From Croceicoccus sp. YJ47 (GTDB taxonomy: Bacteria > Pseudomonadota > Alphaproteobacteria > Sphingomonadales > Sphingomonadaceae): a stretch of 64,000 nucleotides of DNA. Location: contig NZ_CP067087.1 of NCBI RefSeq assembly GCF_016745095.1, forward strand, positions 934,501 through 998,500. The letters are read 5' to 3'. Below are positions 25,269 through 33,687 of this stretch, piece by piece (the first letter of the stretch is position 1; the number at the start of each line of letters is the position of its first letter). The translations under genes were made by a program, and so were the position numbers. The notes beneath the pieces were generated by a model. The model was given only the letters and a program-made list of their open reading frames with translations, made no database searches and was not told the DNA's origin.

Positions 25269-26456
25269 ATGTCATTTCTCGAAACGCTGGGCGCGGCCTT
25301 CAAGGCCGCCCCGGCCGCGCGTCCGCCCCTGGCGCCGCCCTTCGCTTCGCCTTGGCTGTTCGCCGACGCGGGGCCGGGGGCTGCGCCTTACGAATACCGC
25401 AACTCGGTAAGCTCTGCGTTCCTGGACAATCCGGTGGCGCAGCGCGCCGTGCGCATGGTGGCCGAAGGGGTGGCAAGCACCCCGCTGGCGCAGACCGACG
25501 AGACGGTGATGAAACTTGTCGCTGCGACGAGTGCGGGGCAATCGCTGCTCGAAACGCTGGCTGCGCAGGTTCTGCTCCATGGCAATGGCTATGTGCAGAT
25601 CATCAAGGATGCCACCGGCACACCTTGCGAACTGTTCGCGCTGCGGCCTGAACGCATGACTGTGGATCCCGGCCCGGATGGCTGGCCCCGGTCGTGGCGT
25701 TATCGCGTGGGGGAAAATCTCGTGACGCTCCCGGTGGAGGATGACACGCAGCATCCCAATGTCGTGCATATCCGCACGTTCCACCCCGGCGACGATCATT
25801 ACGGCGCAGGCAGCCTTTCGGCGGCGCATCAATCGGTCGCCATTCACAATGCGGCGGCGCGGTGGAACCGGATGCTGCTCGAAAACGCGGCGCGTCCCTC
25901 CGGCGCGATGGTTTACGATGCGGGGGACGGGTCGACGCTCACCTCCGAACAGTTCGAGCGGTTGAAGGCGGAACTCGCCAGTGCATTTCAGGGCAGCGGC
26001 AATGCCGGGCGGCCCATGCTGCTCGAAGGTGGGCTGAAATGGCAGAGCCTGTCGATGTCGCCGGCCTATATGGATTTCGCCACGCTGAAATCGTCGGCTG
26101 CGCGCGATATTGCACTGGCATTCGGCGTGCCTCCTATGCTGCTCGGGCTTCCGGGGGACAACACCTACTCCAACTATCGCGAGGCCAATCGCGCGCTGTG
26201 GCGGCTGACCCTGTTGCCGTTGGCCAAGAAGATCCTCGATGCGTTGAACGAGGCGCTCGTCGCCTGGTGGCCGGAGGTTACGCTGCGGGTCGATCTCGAC
26301 CGCGTGCCGGCGCTTTCCGAAGACCGGGAGAAGCTGTGGAGCCAGGTCAACGACGCCGATTTCCTGAGCGAGGATGAGAAGCGCGCGATGCTGGGCCTGC
26401 CGCCGCGCGAACCGGCGGGAGAGAGCGGCAAGCCCGGAAAGGACGACACCAAATGA
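25269..26456 (+). CDS. Portal protein, HK97 family (GTA g3)
   Basis: 395 residues, AGGAG 8 nt before the ATG. HK97-type portal features: the N-terminal FLDNPVAQRAVRMVAEGVAS, LEQVLLHGNGYVQI-like segment (VLLHGNGYVQIIKD), and the C-terminal clip/wing region AFGVPPMLLGLPGDNTYSNYREANRALW, which is highly conserved. The dodecameric ring is the gate through which DNA enters and leaves the capsid. Confidence 0.94.
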   Translation: MSFLETLGAAFKAAPAARPPLAPPFASPWLFADAGPGAAPYEYRNSVSSAFLDNPVAQRAVRMVAEGVASTPLAQTDETVMKLVAATSAGQSLLETLAAQVLLHGNGYVQIIKDATGTPCELFALRPERMTVDPGPDGWPRSWRYRVGENLVTLPVEDDTQHPNVVHIRTFHPGDDHYGAGSLSAAHQSVAIHNAAARWNRMLLENAARPSGAMVYDAGDGSTLTSEQFERLKAELASAFQGSGNAGRPMLLEGGLKWQSLSMSPAYMDFATLKSSAARDIALAFGVPPMLLGLPGDNTYSNYREANRALWRLTLLPLAKKILDALNEALVAWWPEVTLRVDLDRVPALSEDREKLWSQVNDADFLSEDEKRAMLGLPPREPAGESGKPGKDDTK

Positions 26457-26761
26457 ACCGTGAAGACATGCTTGCCCGGCTCATCGCGCAGGCAGAGGAC
26501 ACAGGCGGCGACTTGGTGACGATGCGCGCCGTCGTGGAAGAGGCGAGCGAGCTTGGCGCGGCGCGCGTGTTGACCCGCATGGGTCTCGACGATGCGACCG
26601 CGCATGGCGACCTCGCCGAATTGCGCGAATTGCTGCGGGCCTGGCGCGATGCAAAGCGCAGCGCGTGGAAGGCCGTGATCGAATGGACGGTGCGCGGGAT
26701 TCTTGCCCTGCTGCTGTTCGCCATTGCCATGCGTCTCGGCGCGGGGGAGATTTTTCGATGA
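26453..26761 (+). CDS. DUF6127 protein of GTA clusters
   Basis: 102 residues. A charged helical N-terminal part (LVTMRAVVEEASELGAARVL) followed by one C-terminal membrane segment (AVIEWTVRGILALLLFAIAM, residues about 75-95). The position between portal and protease corresponds to g3.5 of RcGTA. Function unknown; a membrane-anchored assembly role is conceivable. Coupled by 4-nt overlaps to the genes on both sides. Confidence 0.75.
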   Translation: MNREDMLARLIAQAEDTGGDLVTMRAVVEEASELGAARVLTRMGLDDATAHGDLAELRELLRAWRDAKRSAWKAVIEWTVRGILALLLFAIAMRLGAGEIFR

Positions 26762-27249
26762 GACTGGAAACCGCAATTGATGCCTCAGCGCTCCCGCCGG
26801 CGCTGACCCGCATGCCGACGGACGATTTCGGCGCAATCCGCTTTGCAGGCTATGCCGCGCTCTTCGATACGCCCGATGCCGGACGCGATGTCATCCGCAG
26901 GGGGGCCTTTTCGCGCAGCCTCGCGCAACGCAGGCTGAGCGGCGAGGCCGTGCCGCTTCTGTGGCAGCATCGGCCCGACCAGCGCATCGGATGGGTCGAG
27001 AGAATTACCGAGGACGATCGCGGTCTGCGGGTCGTGGCGCGGATCGACAATGCCGACAGCATGGCCGCGAAACTGCTTCGCAAAGGATCCCTCTCCGGCT
27101 TGTCATTCGGCTATCGGACCGGCGCATCGTCGACCACCCGGCTCGACGATGGCGGCGAAGGACGCGAGTTGCAGGCCGTCGATCTTTTCGAGGTCAGCCT
27201 CGTGACCCGGCCCATGCAGCACGGCGCCCGTGTGCATTTCGTGACCTGA
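26758..27249 (+). CDS. HK97-family prohead protease (GTA g4)
   Basis: 163 residues. Family signature: IRFAGYAALFDTPDAGRDVIRRGAF at the start, then LLWQHRPDQRIGWVE with the catalytic histidine, and LRKGSLSGLSFGYR with the catalytic serine. It cleaves the scaffold domain of the capsid protein during head maturation. Its stop is followed by an intrinsic terminator before the capsid gene. Confidence 0.93.
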   Translation: MRLETAIDASALPPALTRMPTDDFGAIRFAGYAALFDTPDAGRDVIRRGAFSRSLAQRRLSGEAVPLLWQHRPDQRIGWVERITEDDRGLRVVARIDNADSMAAKLLRKGSLSGLSFGYRTGASSTTRLDDGGEGRELQAVDLFEVSLVTRPMQHGARVHFVT

Positions 27250-27343
27250 CCGACCGCTGCGACCGCAGCCCGATTTTTCCCATTCGCTTCGCCAAGCAAG
27301 CGATGCCCATGCCGCCCGCCCGCTCGCGAGCGGCACCCCGAAC

Positions 27344-27368
27344 GGCCGCCCTCAAAGGCGGCCTTTTT
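27344..27368 (+). terminator. Intrinsic terminator between protease and capsid genes
   Basis: A perfect 7-bp GC stem, GGCCGCC (27344-27350) with GGCGGCC (27357-27363), loop CTCAAA, then TTTTT. It lies 25 bp before the capsid start, inside the operon, so it must be leaky, overcome, or by-passed by a capsid-specific promoter. Confidence 0.75.
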
Positions 27369-27392
27369 CACGTGCGAAAGGTTATTTGCCCC

Positions 27393-28532
27393 ATGGATAT
27401 GGAATACAAGACGGAAAGCCTCGACGCTTCCTTCGACATCGTCGCCCGTCAGGACGCCGCCGATGACAAGATCAAGACGCTGCGCACCGATGTCGACGAA
27501 ATCCGCAACCGGCTCGACAAGGTGAGCCGGGCCGCCGCGCGCCCCGTGCTTGACGGAGGGCAGCCCGCCCGGACCGCAGAGGTCGAAGGGTTCGTGGACG
27601 GCTATCTGCGCAGCGGCCGTGAAACCGAGCTGAAGAGCATGTCGGGCATGGTGCCGGGTGATGGCGGCTATGCCGTGCCGCGCGAAATCGACGCCATGAT
27701 CGCCCGGACGCTTTCCAATATCAGCCCGATCCGCCAGATCGCGCAGGTCGTGCAGACCGGCACGGCCGGCTATCGCAAGCTGATCACGGCGGGGGGCACC
27801 GCCTCCGGCTGGGTCAGCGAAACCGCGGCACGGCCCGAAACCTCGACGCCGGCGTTCCATGAAATCGCTCCGCCGACCGGCGAGCTTTTCGCCAACCCTG
27901 CTGCGAGTCAGGCCATGCTGGACGATGCCGGTTTCGATCTCGAAATGTGGCTCGCCGGAGAGATCGCGGCGGAGTTTGCACGGGCCGAGGGCAGCGCCTT
28001 CGTTTCGGGCACCGGCGTCGATCAGCCTTCGGGCTTCCTCAATTCGCCTCTGTCCACGCTCGACGATGCGGCGCGCGGCTTCGGCGCGCTGCAATATATC
28101 GGATCGGGTGACGATATCGGTTTCGATTCGGAACCCGAAGCACGACTCATCGATCTCGTGCATACGCTCAAGGCTTCGCATCGCCAGGGGGCGAGCTGGG
28201 TCATGAATTCGTCCACGATGGCGGCTGTGCGCAAGCTGAAGACGACCGACGGCGCCTTCCTGTGGCAGCCCGGCATGGTCGAGGGTCAGCCGGACCGGCT
28301 GCTCGGCTATCCGATCGTGGAGGCGGAGGACATGCCCGATATTGCGGCTGGCGAATGCCCGATCGCGTTCGGCAATTTCCGCGCGGGATACCTGATCGCC
28401 GAACGCTCGGCGACCGCGATCCTGCGTGATCCGTTCACGCACAAGCCCTTCGTCCACTTCTACGCGACGAAGCGGATCGGCGGGCAGGTGCTCGATTCCG
28501 AAGCGATCAAGCTGCTTCGCATCGAGGCGTAA
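27393..28532 (+). CDS. Major capsid protein, HK97 fold (GTA g5)
   Basis: 379 residues from the ATG at 27393. Residues 1-50 are a coiled, charged delta domain (DDKIKTLRTDVDEIRNRL) to be removed by the protease; the HK97 core begins near GGYAVPREIDAMIARTL and includes the typical FDLEMWLAGEIAAEFARAEG spine helix and KPFVHFYATKRIGGQ P-domain strand. It forms the capsid shell. Codon use is regular. The gene is flanked by terminators at 27344-27368 and 28602-28648, unlike all other genes in the cluster. Confidence 0.95.
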   Translation: MDMEYKTESLDASFDIVARQDAADDKIKTLRTDVDEIRNRLDKVSRAAARPVLDGGQPARTAEVEGFVDGYLRSGRETELKSMSGMVPGDGGYAVPREIDAMIARTLSNISPIRQIAQVVQTGTAGYRKLITAGGTASGWVSETAARPETSTPAFHEIAPPTGELFANPAASQAMLDDAGFDLEMWLAGEIAAEFARAEGSAFVSGTGVDQPSGFLNSPLSTLDDAARGFGALQYIGSGDDIGFDSEPEARLIDLVHTLKASHRQGASWVMNSSTMAAVRKLKTTDGAFLWQPGMVEGQPDRLLGYPIVEAEDMPDIAAGECPIAFGNFRAGYLIAERSATAILRDPFTHKPFVHFYATKRIGGQVLDSEAIKLLRIEA

Positions 28533-28601
28533 TCCGGACCCTGTCGGAAGCTCTCGCTTCTGCCGGGATGCGTGTGTGTCCCCTTCGCGCATTCCGAACT
28601 G

Positions 28602-28648
28602 ATGCGCCCGTGCCTGGCCCGAACGCCAAGGCACGGGCGCATTTTTTT
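28602..28648 (+). terminator. Strong intrinsic terminator after the capsid gene
   Basis: A perfect 14-bp stem, ATGCGCCCGTGCCT (28602-28615) with AGGCACGGGCGCAT (28629-28642), a 13-nt loop, then seven Ts (28642-28648 with the last stem base). It is the strongest terminator in the window yet sits in the middle of the tail and head operon, 30 bp before the adaptor gene. Confidence 0.9.
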
Positions 28649-28677
28649 GCCCCACCCGACACGAAAGGCTGCCCATC

Positions 28678-29241
28678 ATGAAGCGCGCCATCATCGCGCC
28701 CGTGCCATTGCCGGCCTCGGCCCTTGCCGAACTGAAGCAATGGCTGGGCATCAACACCACGCGCGAGGATGCGCTGCTGACCGCCCTGCTCCACGCTGCG
28801 CTCGATATTTGCGAAAGCTATACCGGCCTGCGCCCGATCGAGGCCTATTGCGAAGAGATCTGGCCCACCCGGACAGAAACCGCGCCCGGACAGTGGCAGA
28901 CATTGTCCACACGGCCGGTGCAGCGCATCGCATCCATCGAAACCGTTTCTCCGGACGGGGTTCGCGCCCTGCTTCCATCCGATTCCTGCGCCATGGAACT
29001 GGATGCCGATGGAACGGGACGGTTCCGTATCATGGACGCCCATGGCGCGCGCCGCGTGGCTGTGCATTTCACCGCCGGGATGGCCCCGGGATGGAACGCG
29101 CTGCCGGATGCGTTGCGCCAGGGTGTCCTGCGGCTTGCAGCGCATCACCATCGCGCCCGGGATACAGGCGACGGCACGCCCGCTCCGCCGATGGCCGTGA
29201 CCGCTTTGTGGCACCCGTGGCGCCGGATGCGTCTCATATGA
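28678..29241 (+). CDS. Head-tail connector/adaptor protein (GTA g6)
   Basis: 187 residues. The N-terminal pattern LAELKQWLGINTTREDALLTALLHAALDICESYTGLRPI (read in two parts) is that of the phage gp6/gp8 head-tail connector family, and the C-terminal WNALPDALRQGVLRLAAHHHRAR matches the same fold. It joins the portal ring to the tail. First gene after the strong terminator, so it needs its own promoter or read-through; no clear promoter was found in the 30-bp gap. Confidence 0.85.
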   Translation: MKRAIIAPVPLPASALAELKQWLGINTTREDALLTALLHAALDICESYTGLRPIEAYCEEIWPTRTETAPGQWQTLSTRPVQRIASIETVSPDGVRALLPSDSCAMELDADGTGRFRIMDAHGARRVAVHFTAGMAPGWNALPDALRQGVLRLAAHHHRARDTGDGTPAPPMAVTALWHPWRRMRLI

Positions 29242-29414
29242 TCCGCGCCGACATCATCTTCGATACGGCGCGCCTTGTTTCGGCGGGCCTGAACCGGGCG
29301 CGTGTGCGCCGCAAGACTGGCCGCCGCGTGCCGCCAGAGGAACGCTGGCGCCGCGCTGACTGGCTGTGGCCGGACCTTGCCTTCCAAGATCGGGAGAGTT
29401 CCGATGGAAATTGA
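29238..29414 (+). CDS. Small conserved-position GTA protein, function unknown
   Basis: 58 residues, overlapping the adaptor stop by 4 nt (ATGA) and the DUF3168 start by 11 nt, which supports it as a real translated gene. It is basic (RARVRRKTGRRVPPEERWRRA) with a tryptophan-rich end. It occupies the g7 (stopper) position of RcGTA, but it is far shorter than head-tail joining proteins and I see no homology. It might be a reduced substitute or an unrelated small protein. Confidence 0.55.
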   Translation: MIRADIIFDTARLVSAGLNRARVRRKTGRRVPPEERWRRADWLWPDLAFQDRESSDGN

Positions 29415-29793
29415 ATTGCGCAGCGTGATGCTCAACGCTTTTGCCGACAATCCGGTCCTGTCCAGCGAGCTGAACTCGATCACGGAGGAGGCGCCCGCAC
29501 GGGCGAGCCTTCCCTGGCTCGCCATCACCACGAGCGCCAGCACCGACTGGAGCCACAAGACCGGGCGCGGGCGCGAAATTCGCGTCGCGGTGGAACTGCA
29601 ATGCCGCGGCGACGATCCCGCGACAGCGGCGCTGCTCGTCCGGCGCATCGAAAAAGCGATCGAGGATATTTCGGAAGAGCAGGACGGCTTCACCATCGTG
29701 AGCGCGCATTTCCTCCGCGCCCGTACGGAGCAGCGCCGCCCCGCCGTCCGCGCCATTCTTTTCGAATATCGTTTCCGCCTTCTGGCGCACTGA
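29404..29793 (+). CDS. DUF3168 tail completion protein (GTA g8)
   Basis: 129 residues from the ATG at 29404. The DUF3168 pattern is seen: IELRSVMLNAFADNPVL, then the beta strand REIRVAVELQCRG and the helix AALLVRRIEKAIEDI. These proteins cap the top of the tail tube (tail terminator). Upstream GGGAGAG serves as ribosome site inside the preceding gene's end. Confidence 0.82.
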   Translation: MEIELRSVMLNAFADNPVLSSELNSITEEAPARASLPWLAITTSASTDWSHKTGRGREIRVAVELQCRGDDPATAALLVRRIEKAIEDISEEQDGFTIVSAHFLRARTEQRRPAVRAILFEYRFRLLAH

Positions 29794-29817
29794 CCCTTTC
29801 CAAATGGAGAACACCCC

Positions 29818-30231
29818 ATGACTGCACAAAAAGGCAGCGCATTCCTGCTGAAGATTCGCAATGCCGAAAGTCCGGGAAGCTATCGCACCGTCGCCGGCCT
29901 GCGCACGACGCAGATGTCGATCACCAGCGACGCAGTTGTCATCACCAGCAAGCTGTCGGGCGGCTGGCGCGAATTGCTTTCGGGTGCAGGCGTGCGACAG
30001 GTTTCGGTCAGCGCCGCCGGCATTTTCCTGGGAAGCGAGGCAGAAAACGCCATGCGGGACCACGTTCTCGCCGGCACCATCGACGATTACGAACTGAGCT
30101 TCGAGGATGGCGCGCGCATGCAGGGCCGGTTCCTGGTTCAGCGGCTCGATTACGCCGGCGATTTCAACGGCGAGCGTAATTATACCGTCTCGCTCGAAAG
30201 CAGCGGACCTGTCGTCGCGGTGCCGGCATGA
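29818..30231 (+). CDS. Major tail protein, TP901-1 type (GTA g9)
   Basis: 137 residues. Pattern: GSAFLLKIRNAESPGSYRTVAGLRTTQMSITSD, then ITSKLSGGWRELLSGAGVRQVSVSAAGIF (each shorter than the whole domain) and YELSFEDGARMQGRFLVQRLDYAGDFNGE. This is the tail-tube subunit family of siphophages and gene transfer agents. Overlaps the next gene by 4 nt. Confidence 0.9.
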   Translation: MTAQKGSAFLLKIRNAESPGSYRTVAGLRTTQMSITSDAVVITSKLSGGWRELLSGAGVRQVSVSAAGIFLGSEAENAMRDHVLAGTIDDYELSFEDGARMQGRFLVQRLDYAGDFNGERNYTVSLESSGPVVAVPA

Positions 30232-30548
30232 CGCCCGGCGAGACGGCCAATGCCGCGCGCGGCGAGGCAGCGATCGAGATTGCCGGTCGCAAGCGTCGCC
30301 TGCGTCCGAGCTTCAACGCTCTCGTCGCAGCCGAGGACGAGCTCGGCCCGCTGTTCGAGCTTGTCGAGCGTGCGGGCGATGGCCGGCTGAAGCTGGCCGA
30401 GATGACGGCGCTGTTCTGGCATTGCCTCGCCGATCGCGGCGATATCGGGCGCGAGGACGTCGGCGAGGCCATCGCCGCGCAGGGGCTTGCCGCAAGTGCC
30501 GCCCCGCTTCGCGCGATCCTCGCACAGATTCTCCAGGGCAGCGGATGA
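30228..30548 (+). CDS. GTA gp10 (tail assembly chaperone, N-terminal type)
   Basis: 106 residues matching the GTA gp10 family (PF11836): GRKRRLRPSFNALVAAEDELG and LKLAEMTALFWHCLAD. In tailed phages the two chaperones at this position wrap the tape measure before tail polymerisation. Many phages express the second by frameshift; here the two are separate genes with a 4-nt overlap. Confidence 0.88.
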   Translation: MTPGETANAARGEAAIEIAGRKRRLRPSFNALVAAEDELGPLFELVERAGDGRLKLAEMTALFWHCLADRGDIGREDVGEAIAAQGLAASAAPLRAILAQILQGSG

Positions 30549-30760
30549 GCAGCGCGCGGGAGGGAACATTCGCCTCGGTCGCGGAACGGCTGTGTGGTCA
30601 TTGCGCCATGTTGCTCGGCTGGCGACCGGCCGAATTCTGGGAAACGACGCCGGCCGAACTGGCCTGCATCCTGACCGCGATGCGCAGCCCCGAAACGGGC
30701 GCGGTAGAGCCGCTTGCGCGCGATGAGATGCAACGGATGATGGAGCGCGACAATGGATGA
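30545..30760 (+). CDS. Phage tail assembly chaperone (GTA g10.1, rcc01693 type)
   Basis: 71 residues. Characteristic start CGHCAMLLGWRPAEFWETTPAEL matches the small GTA tail chaperone family (TAC_6). Likely acts with gp10 on the tape measure protein. It overlaps gp10 by 4 nt and the tape measure gene by 8 nt. Confidence 0.82.
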   Translation: MSSAREGTFASVAERLCGHCAMLLGWRPAEFWETTPAELACILTAMRSPETGAVEPLARDEMQRMMERDNG

Positions 30761-31319
30761 AGAACTCGATACCATGCTGATCGACGTGCGGGCCAGCACG
30801 CAAGGTTTCGCCAGCGACATCGCCAAGATGCGCGCCGATTTCGACACCACGCTGACCGCAGGTTTCGACCGGGCGGGAAGCGTGCTCGAACGCAGTCTTC
30901 TCGGTGCGATCCGGACCGGCAATCTCGGTTTCGAGGATCTGAAACGCACCGCGATGCGGGTTCTCGACGATATTGCCGGGCGTGCCCTTCGCACCGGTCT
31001 CGATCAGATTTCCGGCGGGGGCGGCGGCGGATTGCTCGGGATCGGAACGGGCCTTCTGGGCGCCGTGCTCGGCCTGCCGGGGCGGGCGACGGGGGGCAAC
31101 GTGTCGCCCAACATGCCATATCTTGTGGGTGAGCGCGGTCCCGAACTCTTCGTGCCGACCAGCGCAGGCCGGGTCGAAACCGGCACAGCCTCCGCGCCGG
31201 CGCGCGATGTGCGCGTGTCGATCAATCTCGTGACCCCGCCGGGCGGCAATTCCGCACAAAGCCTGCAGCGCTCCAGCCGACAGGTGGCAAGCGCAGTGCG
31301 CCGGGCTTTGCTGACATAA
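30753..31319 (+). CDS. Tail tape measure protein (GTA g11)
   Basis: 188 residues, very short for a tape measure protein. The N-terminal helical half (GFASDIAKMRADFDTTL) is followed by a glycine-rich hydrophobic region near residues 85-115 and the conserved GGNVSPNMPYLVGERGPELFVP motif found at the C-terminus of GTA and phage tape measures. Its length fits the short tail of gene transfer agents (RcGTA protein is of similar size). Confidence 0.85.
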   Translation: MDEELDTMLIDVRASTQGFASDIAKMRADFDTTLTAGFDRAGSVLERSLLGAIRTGNLGFEDLKRTAMRVLDDIAGRALRTGLDQISGGGGGGLLGIGTGLLGAVLGLPGRATGGNVSPNMPYLVGERGPELFVPTSAGRVETGTASAPARDVRVSINLVTPPGGNSAQSLQRSSRQVASAVRRALLT

Positions 31320-31338
31320 TGAAAGAAAGGGGGCCATT

Positions 31339-33687
31339 GTGGCTTATTGGCTCGCGAAGAACCGCAAGGGGCAGGAAACCGACTATATTCAGCGTTTCGA
31401 TCCCCGTTTCTGGACGGTAAATTTTCCGCGCCCGATGATGGCGGCGGTGACGACGACCGCTGTCGATGCCCTGCGCGTCGATTGCACATTCTACCGGGCC
31501 GACGACCTCGCCGGCCTGATCTGGGACAGCGTGGATACGATCGATCATCCGCTGACCGCCTATATCACGAACCGGGATTACCGGCGGCTGAAACTTTCGT
31601 TTCGCTGGCGCTCGGCCGGGATCATGCCGCTGGACGCGATCAACGGGCCGACGCTGACGATCGAGGGGCGCGACGCCGGCGGCCAGCCTCGCGCGTGGTA
31701 TGTGCGCCTCTGGAACTATGCGCAGGGCACGCCGCAGGACGCGCGCATCACGCTCGATTTTTCCGATCTCGACGGGGGATTTCTGCTTCCTGCGGAGGCC
31801 GATCCCGTACATTGCGCAGATATCGACCGGCTTTTTTTCTCGCTGGTTCCGCCCGGATACGATCCTGTGGGTGGTGATCTGCCGGGCGCGGTCGAAAGCT
31901 TTGTCGAGATCAGCGATATTACGGTGGATGGCGCAAACGCCGTTCTGGAAATCGGTGACGTGATGGTCCCGCCCCACGGCATCGGCATGTGCACCGCCTT
32001 CGACGATAGCGGCACCCAGACACCGGCGCGCCTGATCCGGAATATCCGGGCTCTCGGCTATCGCGGGGAAATCGTCCACTACATGGGAATGAGCCATTAT
32101 TTCCGGCTCGTCGCAGCAGGAGATGCGCAATATCGGGTGGATGATCAGGCTGCGGCGTTCAACAATGCCGCCGCCGCCTGGCATCTGGCTTTTTTCGCCG
32201 AATGTCGGCGGACCGGATTCGAACCGATCGCATCGCTGTCTTACGAACTGCTGGCCATGCATTGTCCACCAGAATGGCAGCAGCGCGACGCGGATGGCAA
32301 TCCGGCGCAGACCGGCTGGGAGCCGCCCTCATCGCTTTTGTCGCCGGCCAACGATGAGGCGATGAACTATCTTCAGCGGGTCGGCAGCGCGGCTGCCGAC
32401 CTCATGAAACGGGCCAGAGTTCCCGTTCGGTTTCAGATCGGTGAACCGTGGTGGTGGATGTTTTCGGACGGGCGGATCTGTCTATATGACGATGCGGCGG
32501 TGGCTCGTTTCGGGGGGAATCCACCCCGCATCGACACGCTGACCGCTCCGCTGAATCAGGCCCAGAAACAGCTTCTCGACACGGCAGGCGCAGTGCTTTC
32601 CGCATCCACGAAAGCTTTGGGGGAGGCTGTGCGCGACGAGGCGGGGGGCGCAATCGATCTGCGGCTCCTGGCGTTCTTGCCGACCGTGCTGGACCCGGCG
32701 ATGCCCGAGGCCCGGCGTGCGAACCTCCCCGTCGGGTGGGCCTACCCGGCTTTCGACCGGCTCCAGCTCGAGGATTATGACTGGCTCACTGCCGGGCGTG
32801 CCAATCTGCGGGAAGAAGCATACGCCGAAACGGATGCACGGCTTAAATATCCCAAATCCTTGCAGGATTACCTCTCGGGCTTCGTCCTCCTCGCACGCGA
32901 TGCGTCGCGCATGTGGCCGCTCATCGACGAAGGGCTGGACGAAGCGGCCAAACGCGGCGTGCCCCGCCGCTTCGTATGGGCGTCGCCGCAGGTGATGCGC
33001 GATGGTTACGTTCGCCACACGGGTAGCGGGCCTGACGATGACGAAGGGAAAGATGACATGAAAGCCTTCGACGATATTCCTTACCCTCTCGCACTTGGCA
33101 ACGGCACAGCCGTGATGCCGGAATTTTCGACCAGCATCGTCGTGACTGCTTCGGGCCACGAGCATCGCAATACCTTGTGGTCCGATGCGCGTCTGAAATT
33201 CGACGTGGGACCGGGCATTCGCTCGGAGCACGAACTCGGCGTCCTCCTGTCGTTCTTCCGGGCGCGGCGGGGTGCGGCGCGCGGATTTCGCCTGCGCGAT
33301 CCCAACGACTTCAGTTCCATGGCAATGTCGGGTACGCCGACGCCGTATGATCAGCTTCTGGGTATCGGCGATGGGGTCCGCACGCGTTTCGAACTTGTAA
33401 AGCATTACGGCGTGGGAAGTGATGCTCAGATCCGCCGCATCACCCGGCCGGATCCGGGCACTGTCATGGTCAGCGTTGACGGGGTCGAAACCGATGCGTG
33501 GACGCTCGATCACCTTGGCGTCATACGCCTGGACAAGCCAGCACCGCGGAATGCCGATGTGCGCGCCGGATTTCTTTTCGACGTTCCGGTCCGGTTCGCC
33601 GAAGACCGGATCGAGGTCAATAGCGCGGTCTTTGCAGCCGGTGAAGCGCCCAGCGTGCCGCTCATCGAATTGCGGGAGGCGGTATGA
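31339..33687 (+). CDS. Distal tail protein: DUF2460 domain with N-terminal TIM-barrel-like extension (GTA g12 fusion)
   Basis: 782 residues starting with GTG at 31339 (AAGAAAGGGGG upstream). The last about 210 residues, from FDDIPYPLALGNGTAVMPEFSTSI, are DUF2460, which alone makes up RcGTA g12. The first about 560 residues are extra: a beta-rich head (to about 200) and a segment resembling a glycoside-hydrolase TIM barrel (GEIVHYMGMSHYFRL, FEPIASLSYELL, VRFQIGEPWWWMF). I infer that this domain plays the part of the TIM barrel carried by g15 in Rhodobacter. Similar long proteins may be labelled non-contractile tail sheath in databases. Enzyme activity is not shown. Confidence 0.8.
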   Translation: MAYWLAKNRKGQETDYIQRFDPRFWTVNFPRPMMAAVTTTAVDALRVDCTFYRADDLAGLIWDSVDTIDHPLTAYITNRDYRRLKLSFRWRSAGIMPLDAINGPTLTIEGRDAGGQPRAWYVRLWNYAQGTPQDARITLDFSDLDGGFLLPAEADPVHCADIDRLFFSLVPPGYDPVGGDLPGAVESFVEISDITVDGANAVLEIGDVMVPPHGIGMCTAFDDSGTQTPARLIRNIRALGYRGEIVHYMGMSHYFRLVAAGDAQYRVDDQAAAFNNAAAAWHLAFFAECRRTGFEPIASLSYELLAMHCPPEWQQRDADGNPAQTGWEPPSSLLSPANDEAMNYLQRVGSAAADLMKRARVPVRFQIGEPWWWMFSDGRICLYDDAAVARFGGNPPRIDTLTAPLNQAQKQLLDTAGAVLSASTKALGEAVRDEAGGAIDLRLLAFLPTVLDPAMPEARRANLPVGWAYPAFDRLQLEDYDWLTAGRANLREEAYAETDARLKYPKSLQDYLSGFVLLARDASRMWPLIDEGLDEAAKRGVPRRFVWASPQVMRDGYVRHTGSGPDDDEGKDDMKAFDDIPYPLALGNGTAVMPEFSTSIVVTASGHEHRNTLWSDARLKFDVGPGIRSEHELGVLLSFFRARRGAARGFRLRDPNDFSSMAMSGTPTPYDQLLGIGDGVRTRFELVKHYGVGSDAQIRRITRPDPGTVMVSVDGVETDAWTLDHLGVIRLDKPAPRNADVRAGFLFDVPVRFAEDRIEVNSAVFAAGEAPSVPLIELREAV

